The notes below the pieces were generated by a model. It was not told the origin of the DNA. It worked only from the letters and a program-made list of their open reading frames with translations, and made no database searches. Shown piece after piece: positions 6,883-10,920 of a stretch of DNA of 10,920 bases (position 1 is the first letter of the stretch; each line of letters begins with the position of its first letter). The stretch lies in contig CAYOKT010000097.1 in NCBI GenBank assembly GCA_964404605.1, positions 1 to 10,920 of the forward strand, written 5' to 3'. Source of the stretch: CAYOKT01 sp964404605 (GTDB taxonomy: Bacteria; Electryoneota; Electryoneia; Electryoneales; Electryoneaceae). A program made the position numbers and the translations under genes.

Positions 6883-7541
6883 ATGGACCATCAGGAAGAG
6901 ATCAGGCTCGAGCCCATCGGGCGTGTTATCAGTCGGCACGTGCGGCAGAAGGNNNNNNNNNNNNNNNNNNNNNNNNNNNNNNNNNNNNNNNNNNNNNNNN
7001 NNNNNNNNNNNNNNNNNNNNNNNNNNNNNNNNNNNNNNNNNNNNNNNNNNNNGAGATCAGGCTCGAGCCCATCGGGCGTGTTATCAGTCGGCACGTGCGG
7101 CAGAAGGGCACACCCATCCAGCCGCATACGGGGCAGCCGGACCCGGCGGAGATCCATATCGACCCGCCCTGGCGGGAGGGGCTCTCGGACCTGGAGGGGT
7201 TCGACCGCATCTGGCTGCTGGTGTGGCTCGACCGCGCGAAGCCGTGCAGGTTGAAGGTCGTCCCTTACCGCGACAACGTGCCGCGCGGCGTCTTCTCCAC
7301 CCGGGCGCCCTCCCGCCCGAACCCCATCGGTCTCTCCTGTGTCCGCCTGCTGGCGGTGGAGGCGGAAGAGGGTGTTCTCCGGGTGGAGGCGGTGGATCTC
7401 CTCGATGGAACGCCGGTGCTTGATATCAAGCCTTATGTGCCCGAATTTGACGCCTTCCCCGGGGCCGCCGCGGGGTGGCACTCGCGCGGCCTTCGCCGCG
7501 ACCGGGCGGATGATCGCTTCGCCCCGGGAGGTGAAGAATAG
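6883..7541 (+). CDS. trmO: tRNA-Thr (t6A37) N6-methyltransferase TrmO, split by an assembly gap
   Basis: TrmO (TsaA/YaeB, UPF0066) uses SAM to methylate t6A37 of certain threonine tRNAs to m6t6A. The family signature RAPSRPNPIGLS is present, as are DLLDGTPVLDIKPY and the N-terminal EPIGRV. The coding sequence is interrupted by 100 N (6953-7052) flanked by identical 55-base copies. Merging the copies removes 155 bases and gives one clean frame of 504 bases, 167 residues, joining ISRHVRQK directly to GTPIQPHTG. As deposited, the left part and the right part lie in different frames, because 155 is not a multiple of 3. At 167 residues it is a short TrmO, lacking the extra C-terminal domain of the ~235-residue E. 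coli protein. The last ~15 residues are charged and poorly conserved. The start is fixed by an upstream in-frame stop with no other start codon. Confidence 0.93.
6898..7107. repeat. Artefactual 55-base duplication flanking the gap
   Basis: Positions 6898-6952 and 7053-7107 are identical over all 55 bases (starting GAGATCAGGCTCGAGCCCAT and ending GGCAGAAGG). The left copy ends exactly at the first N and the right copy begins exactly after the last N. An exact contig-end overlap of an odd, k-mer-like length is typical of de Bruijn assemblies. It codes the TrmO N-terminus twice and should be collapsed, not read as a biological repeat. Confidence 0.92.
6953..7052. other. Assembly gap, 100 N (placeholder)
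   Basis: There are exactly 100 undetermined bases inside trmO. A round 100 is a standard unknown-length placeholder. Since the two contig ends overlap by 55 bases, the real gap length is probably minus 55, meaning no sequence is missing. Confidence 0.95.
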
Positions 7542-7545
7542 ACCC

Positions 7546-7602
7546 GCCGCGGCACCTTGTTTTCGCCGTGGCACCATGATGGCGCGGGCCGTGTCCCGCG
7601 CC
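7546..7602 (+). promoter_or_regulatory. Leader with direct repeat and strong hairpin between trmO and the lipoprotein gene
   Basis: Two 11-base direct repeats, GCCGCGGCACC (7546-7556) and GCCGTGGCACC (7565-7575), match at 10 of 11 with a 19-base period. They are followed by a perfect 8-bp hairpin GGCGCGGG/CCCGCGCC (7581-7588 and 7595-7602, loop CCGTGT), ending 20 bases before the lipoprotein ATG. The hairpin could end trmO transcription or control the downstream operon. There is no T tract, and I see no convincing -35/-10 pair. Confidence 0.35.
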
Positions 7603-7622
7603 GTTCAACGGAACGGAAGAGA

Positions 7623-8696
7623 ATGAGGATTCATCGTCGCGATCTGCTTCATCCTGTTGTCCTCTCCACGCTGCTGCTGGCCGGCTGCGCGGCGCCCGTA
7701 CACAAAGAAACGGCGCCCCCGGCGGGGGAGGCGCCCGCTGTGACGCTCACTCTCGCCGTCGAGCGGGAGAACGTCCGCGACGCGCCCGGCGGGAAGGTCA
7801 TCGGCAGCGCCCGGCGCGGGGAGACGTTCACCCTCCTCCAGCGCCGGGGCGACTGGTGCCGGGTCGACCGCCCGGACACGCTCGAAGGTTGGATCTGGGC
7901 GCCCTCCCTCGGGCTCGCCCGCGCCAACCCGATGTGGCCGCTCCTGTGGCTCGGCGGCGAGGGGGAAAACCGTTCCGTGGAGGAGATAACGAGCCTTTTC
8001 GGCCCGCCGACCGCGGTGCAGCCCTACGGCGCGGAGATCTACATCTACCGGTATGTCAACCTCTCCGGCACGGGGGGCGCGTCGCTCTTCGGCACGCGGG
8101 GGTTCCGGGAGCTGCGCCTGTGGGTGGACCGTCCCGGGCGGACGGCCATCCGCCTCGAGATGGACCTGCCGCCCCTGCGCGGCAAGGCGGAGGAGATCCT
8201 CGGCAAGCTCGGCTTTTCCGCCGTGCGCTCGACGGGGTCGGATTTCGAGCGGGCGCGATACGAGGGAAAGCTCCCGGGCATCGCGCAACTGGACCTGTTG
8301 CGGCACAAGGGAAATTTCACCCTTTTCAGCCGGGTGGTCGCCGAGAAGTATCCGCCCAGGCGCTGGGTGAGGTGGGTGAAAATCAGGAAGCGCCGCGCGG
8401 TGGTCGATGGCAAGTCGCTGGAGGTGGTCCTGACCCTCACCGGCGGCGACCCGGACATGACCTGGGCCGCGCCGAGGGCCGAGATCGGCCTCTTCGAGGG
8501 CAGCCGCCGTCTCGGAGAATGGGAGCTCGGACCGGCGGACCTGCGGCTGGAGCCGGGGAGGGAGGGCGATGCCGTCTTCCCGGTGCCGCTGGATGCCTCC
8601 GCGGTGGACCCGGCGAAACTGTCCGTGACCGCGAAGCTGATCGGTATGCTGCCGGTGCCGCGGTCCGCGCCGGCGGCGGGGGAGGCGCTGCCGTGA
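7623..8696 (+). CDS. Putative lipoprotein with bacterial SH3 domain
   Basis: This 357-residue protein is predicted to be exported and lipid-anchored. A basic N-terminus (MRIHRR) is followed by a hydrophobic segment ending in lipobox LLAG-C22. After a Pro/Ala-rich linker, residues about 41-98 form an SH3b domain (VRDAPGGKVIGSARRGETF, GDWCRV, GWIWAPSL), a fold often used for binding peptidoglycan or peptides in the envelope. Residues about 118-185 (SVEEITSLFGPP, then IYIYRYV and RELRLWVDRPGR) resemble the BamE/SmpA type of small envelope domain, which is an inference. The remaining ~150 residues are beta-rich, perhaps Ig-like, with no recognised family. The ATG at 7623 is chosen because it begins the signal sequence; GGAAGAG just upstream is a close, weak ribosome-binding site. 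It is the first gene of the four-gene operon, and its stop overlaps the next start (GTGA). Its exact role is unknown. Confidence 0.8.
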   Translation: MRIHRRDLLHPVVLSTLLLAGCAAPVHKETAPPAGEAPAVTLTLAVERENVRDAPGGKVIGSARRGETFTLLQRRGDWCRVDRPDTLEGWIWAPSLGLARANPMWPLLWLGGEGENRSVEEITSLFGPPTAVQPYGAEIYIYRYVNLSGTGGASLFGTRGFRELRLWVDRPGRTAIRLEMDLPPLRGKAEEILGKLGFSAVRSTGSDFERARYEGKLPGIAQLDLLRHKGNFTLFSRVVAEKYPPRRWVRWVKIRKRRAVVDGKSLEVVLTLTGGDPDMTWAAPRAEIGLFEGSRRLGEWELGPADLRLEPGREGDAVFPVPLDASAVDPAKLSVTAKLIGMLPVPRSAPAAGEALP

Positions 8697-9217
8697 AGAT
8701 TGGGATCTGCGCCGACAGCCACGACCACCTGCCGAACCTCCGGCGGGCGATGCTCGAGTTCCGCCGCCGCGGCGCCGAGGCGGTGGTCCATGCCGGTGAC
8801 TTCATCGCCCCGTTCACCATCGATGCGATGAAGCTGGCCGGGTGCCCGATCCATGCGGTGTACGGCAACAACGACGGCGAGACCGCCGGCCTCGCCGCCC
8901 GCTTCACCGAGATCGGCGAGCTGTGGCGGGAGCCGCACCTGTACGATCTCGGCGGCGTGCGCATCGTCGTCATGCACCATCCCGAGTGGGTCGGTGCCTT
9001 TGCCCGGCCGGGGCTGGTGGACATCATCGTCTTCGGGCACACCCACGAGGTGGAGATCGAGAACCGCCCGCCGTGGATCATCAACCCCGGCGAGGTGTTC
9101 GGCGGGCTCTCCCGCCGCCCGACGGCGGTGTGGTACGACAGCGAGGTCGGCCGCCCGGAGCTGATCGAGCTGACAGGGTTGCCGGACCAACCCGGAACGG
9201 TACAGGGGGAAGCTTGA
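8693..9217 (+). CDS. YfcE/MJ0936-type metallophosphoesterase
   Basis: This 174-residue cytoplasmic calcineurin-like phosphodiesterase binds two metal ions. Metal ligands are visible in family order: D8 and H10 (ADSHDH), D36 (HAGDF), N60 in GNND (58-61), H95 (MHHPE) and H116/H118 (GHTHE). The family cleaves artificial phosphodiesters; the natural substrate is unknown. The usual HG dipeptide at the fourth motif is HH here. The start is a GTG at 8693 overlapping the lipoprotein stop in GTGA, with GGGGGAGG about 8 bases upstream. No ATG gives a complete first motif, so the GTG is well supported. The length is typical of the family. The close coupling suggests co-expression with its neighbours. 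Confidence 0.92.
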   Translation: MKIGICADSHDHLPNLRRAMLEFRRRGAEAVVHAGDFIAPFTIDAMKLAGCPIHAVYGNNDGETAGLAARFTEIGELWREPHLYDLGGVRIVVMHHPEWVGAFARPGLVDIIVFGHTHEVEIENRPPWIINPGEVFGGLSRRPTAVWYDSEVGRPELIELTGLPDQPGTVQGEA

Positions 9218-9951
9218 CGAATCCGTCCGCGACTGCGCGGGAAGAGGGCGCGCCGGCCGAAGTGCTCTGCATCTTCGACATCGACGGCACCCTGCTGCTC
9301 AATGGCCGGGTGGCGGCGGACGCCTTCCGCGCGGCGTTCCTCGAGACCACGGGCGCGGAAGCGCTCGGGGACGGGATCCAGTTCGCCGGGATGACGGACC
9401 GTGGGATCTTCCGGGCGTTGCTCGTCCGGGCGGGGCTGGACGAGGTGGAAGGGGATCGCCTGTTCGCCGGGTTCGAACGCCGCTTCACCGAGCGGCTCGG
9501 GGAGGTCTATCCCACCGCCGAAGGGCCGCACCTTCTCCCGGGCGTACGCGGGCTGGTGCGGGCGCTCGCCGCGCGGCGGGATGTCGCCCTCGCCCTCGGC
9601 ACCGGGAACTGCCGCCCCACCGCGTACATCAAGCTGGCCCGTTTCGGGCTGGACGGGTACTTCCCCCTCGGCGGTTTCGGTGACAGGCACGAGGACCGCG
9701 TGGAGGTGATCCGCGCCGCGATCTCCGCCGCCGTCGAGCAGGGCCGCTGGCGCCCTGACGGCGGCCGGGTGTGGGTCATCGGGGACACGGTGCGGGATGT
9801 GGTGGCGGGGCACGCCGCCGGGGCGAAGGTGCTCGTCGTCGGCACCGGACCGGGTGACCCGGAGGAGAAACGCGCGGCGGGAGCGGAGGCCTTTCTGCCC
9901 GACCTCTCCCGGTGCGACCTGGTTTTCACAGCGTTGGGTCTCCAGCCATGA
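9214..9951 (+). CDS. HAD-superfamily phosphatase (phosphoglycolate phosphatase-like)
   Basis: This 245-residue HAD-I hydrolase has a helical C1 cap. Motif I is FDIDGTLL with nucleophile D22 and acid D24; motif II is LGTGN with T130. The motif III basic residue is probably the Arg in EDRVEVIR. Motif IV is GDTVRD with D191 and D195. The cap (about 35-110) includes GMTDRGIFRALL, like phosphoglycolate phosphatase relatives in which Arg replaces the usual Lys. The substrate cannot be read from the sequence. The start is TTG at 9214, overlapping the previous stop in TTGA, with AGGGGGA just upstream. The first in-frame ATG lies well after motif I, so a rare start codon is required. The only nearby alternative is GTG at 9263, very close to motif I. 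Confidence 0.88.
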   Translation: MTNPSATAREEGAPAEVLCIFDIDGTLLLNGRVAADAFRAAFLETTGAEALGDGIQFAGMTDRGIFRALLVRAGLDEVEGDRLFAGFERRFTERLGEVYPTAEGPHLLPGVRGLVRALAARRDVALALGTGNCRPTAYIKLARFGLDGYFPLGGFGDRHEDRVEVIRAAISAAVEQGRWRPDGGRVWVIGDTVRDVVAGHAAGAKVLVVGTGPGDPEEKRAAGAEAFLPDLSRCDLVFTALGLQP

Positions 9952-10883
9952 ACATCACCGTACTGATCAATCCTCGCGCCGGCGGCGGCCGCCCGCCCAA
10001 GCTGCTCCCCCTCGTCCGGCGCTGGCTGCCCCAACTCAGTCACCGTTTCAACTTCGAGATGACCACCTCCTGCGAGGATCTTGTCAGCCGGGCCGGGGAG
10101 GCGATCCGGCGCAAGGTGGATGCCATCCTCGCCCTCGGCGGGGATGGCACGCTGCATCACATCGCCCGGCTCGCGGGCGAGGACGGCCCGGCGATCGGGG
10201 TGCTCCCCGGCGGGCGCGGCAACGACTTCGCGCGCAACCACGGGTACCCGGGCACCCTGCGAGCCATCTGCGAGGGATTCGCGAAGCCGGTGGTCAAGCT
10301 GGTGGACCTGCCCACGGTCAACGGGGTGCCGTTCCTCTCCATCGCGGGCACGGGGTTCGACAGCCTCGTCTCCCGGCTGACCCGCGACAGCCGTTGCCGC
10401 CTCGGCGGAACGACCTGTTATATCTGGAACCTGCTGCGGGCGCTGCTCCTCTTCCGCCCGGTCAAGTTGCGCATCGACATCGCGGACCGCCGGATCGAGG
10501 GGCGCTTCATGATGGCGGCGGTGGCGAACGCCCCGTGCTACGGCGGCGGAATGCGCCTCGCCCCGGAGGCGACGCCGGACGATAGCCTGCTGCATGTCGT
10601 CCTCATCCACGAAATGTCGAAATGGGGACTCCTCCGCCGCTTCCCGAAGGTGTATGCCGGCAGGCATGTGCACGAAAAAGGCGTGGAAATCGTGAAAACC
10701 CGGATGGTGACCCTCTCGCAGGGTGGGGAGGAGACCGGCGGTGTGGTCAGGGGGAAGGGGAGAGAACCCGCCGGGATCGGGGAGCTGTACGCGGACGGAG
10801 AATTCGTCACCCGCCTGCCCGCCACGCTGGAGATCGGTTCCCGCCGGATGCGGGTGCTTGTGCCCGGGACGGGGCGGGCCTGA
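9948..10883 (+). CDS. Diacylglycerol kinase-family lipid kinase (DagK/YegS/BmrU type)
   Basis: This 311-residue lipid kinase is predicted to phosphorylate diacylglycerol or a related lipid with ATP. N-terminal nucleotide-binding features are LINPRAGGG (6-14) and GGDGT (64-68), followed by GVLPGGRGNDFAR. The lipid-side domain has SIAGTGFDS and the stretch from NAPCYGGGMRLAPEA to PDDSLLHVVLI. A DGE motif at 283-285 (YADGEFV) supplies the expected catalytic Asp. There is a Gly-rich segment of about 20 residues (GGEETGGVVRGKGREPAG) just before the DGE strand, where the family usually has a tight turn. No signal peptide or membrane helix is seen, so it probably acts at the inner membrane surface. 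The ATG overlaps the HAD stop in ATGA. A weak ribosome-binding site suggests translational coupling. It is the last complete gene of the operon. Confidence 0.92.
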   Translation: MNITVLINPRAGGGRPPKLLPLVRRWLPQLSHRFNFEMTTSCEDLVSRAGEAIRRKVDAILALGGDGTLHHIARLAGEDGPAIGVLPGGRGNDFARNHGYPGTLRAICEGFAKPVVKLVDLPTVNGVPFLSIAGTGFDSLVSRLTRDSRCRLGGTTCYIWNLLRALLLFRPVKLRIDIADRRIEGRFMMAAVANAPCYGGGMRLAPEATPDDSLLHVVLIHEMSKWGLLRRFPKVYAGRHVHEKGVEIVKTRMVTLSQGGEETGGVVRGKGREPAGIGELYADGEFVTRLPATLEIGSRRMRVLVPGTGRA

Positions 10884-10899
10884 TTCTCCCGAGGCGCCG

Positions 10900-10920
10900 A
10901 TGGGTGGCCCGGGACTCCCG
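10900..10920 (+). CDS. Possible start of the next gene, cut by the window end
   Basis: An ATG at 10900 is preceded by GAGG (10891-10894) at five bases and stays open for the seven codons left in the window. It lies 16 bases after the lipid kinase stop, so it could be a fifth operon member. Seven codons are far too few to identify it. Confidence 0.2.

Noticed and set aside
6898..7107. The two 55-base copies as a genuine tandem duplication or insertion-site repeat
   Set aside because: They abut a 100-N placeholder exactly, and collapsing them gives a perfect gene. A contig-end overlap explains everything.
6399..7541. A 380-codon frame running through the N block
   Set aside because: It reads the protease out of frame, then the Ns, then TrmO. 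It is an artefact of translating undetermined bases.
1..10920. CRISPR array, tRNA, rRNA or phage/transposase genes
   Set aside because: No regularly spaced repeats, no tRNA cloverleaf or rRNA sequence recognised, and no recombinase or transposase motifs in any plausible frame.

Overview
The window is high-GC bacterial chromosomal DNA (roughly two thirds G+C by eye), most likely from a metagenome-assembled or draft genome. It holds eight well-supported protein genes, and no tRNA, rRNA, CRISPR array or transposase gene is visible. The organism cannot be named from this stretch. A DNA polymerase I with intact proofreading, and a subtilase of the type common in Bacteroidota and their relatives, fit an uncultivated Gram-negative of the FCB type. 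That placement is only an inference.

Layout. Positions 1-274 are non-coding and contain a foldable, imperfect inverted-repeat element (about 29-143) and a short GC palindrome (179-193). A HAD-IIA phosphatase related to HDHD2/LHPP is on the minus strand (275-1060), with a plausible promoter at 1113-1140. All the other genes are on the plus strand. DNA polymerase I (polA, 1380-4115) has its 5' nuclease, 3'-5' exonuclease and polymerase motifs intact. It is followed 46 bases later by a stand-alone soluble class III nucleotidyl cyclase (4162-4884) with a full adenylate-cyclase-type active site, then by a secreted subtilisin-like protease with a C-terminal beta domain (5039-6769). Next is trmO (6883-7541), the tRNA m6t6A37 methyltransferase, which is interrupted by 100 N.

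The N run is an assembly artefact. The 55 bases before it (6898-6952) are identical to the 55 bases after it (7053-7107). Merging the two copies, which removes 155 bases, restores one uninterrupted 167-residue TrmO. Without this correction the gene reads in two different frames and would be called as fragments.

The right end is a compact operon: an SH3b-containing lipoprotein (7623-8696), a YfcE/MJ0936-type phosphoesterase (8693-9217), a HAD phosphatase (9214-9951) and a diacylglycerol-kinase-family lipid kinase (9948-10883). All three junctions are 4-base stop/start overlaps (GTGA, TTGA, ATGA), so the genes are very likely co-transcribed and translationally coupled. Three of the four products act on phosphate esters or lipids. 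A shared envelope or phospholipid role is possible but not shown.

I found no clear undescribed system. The most useful observations are the correctable gap in trmO, the tightly coupled lipoprotein/phosphatase/lipid-kinase operon, the polA motif B Tyr-to-Phe change, the orphan Shine-Dalgarno plus hairpin before trmO, and the dispersed-type repeat at the left end.
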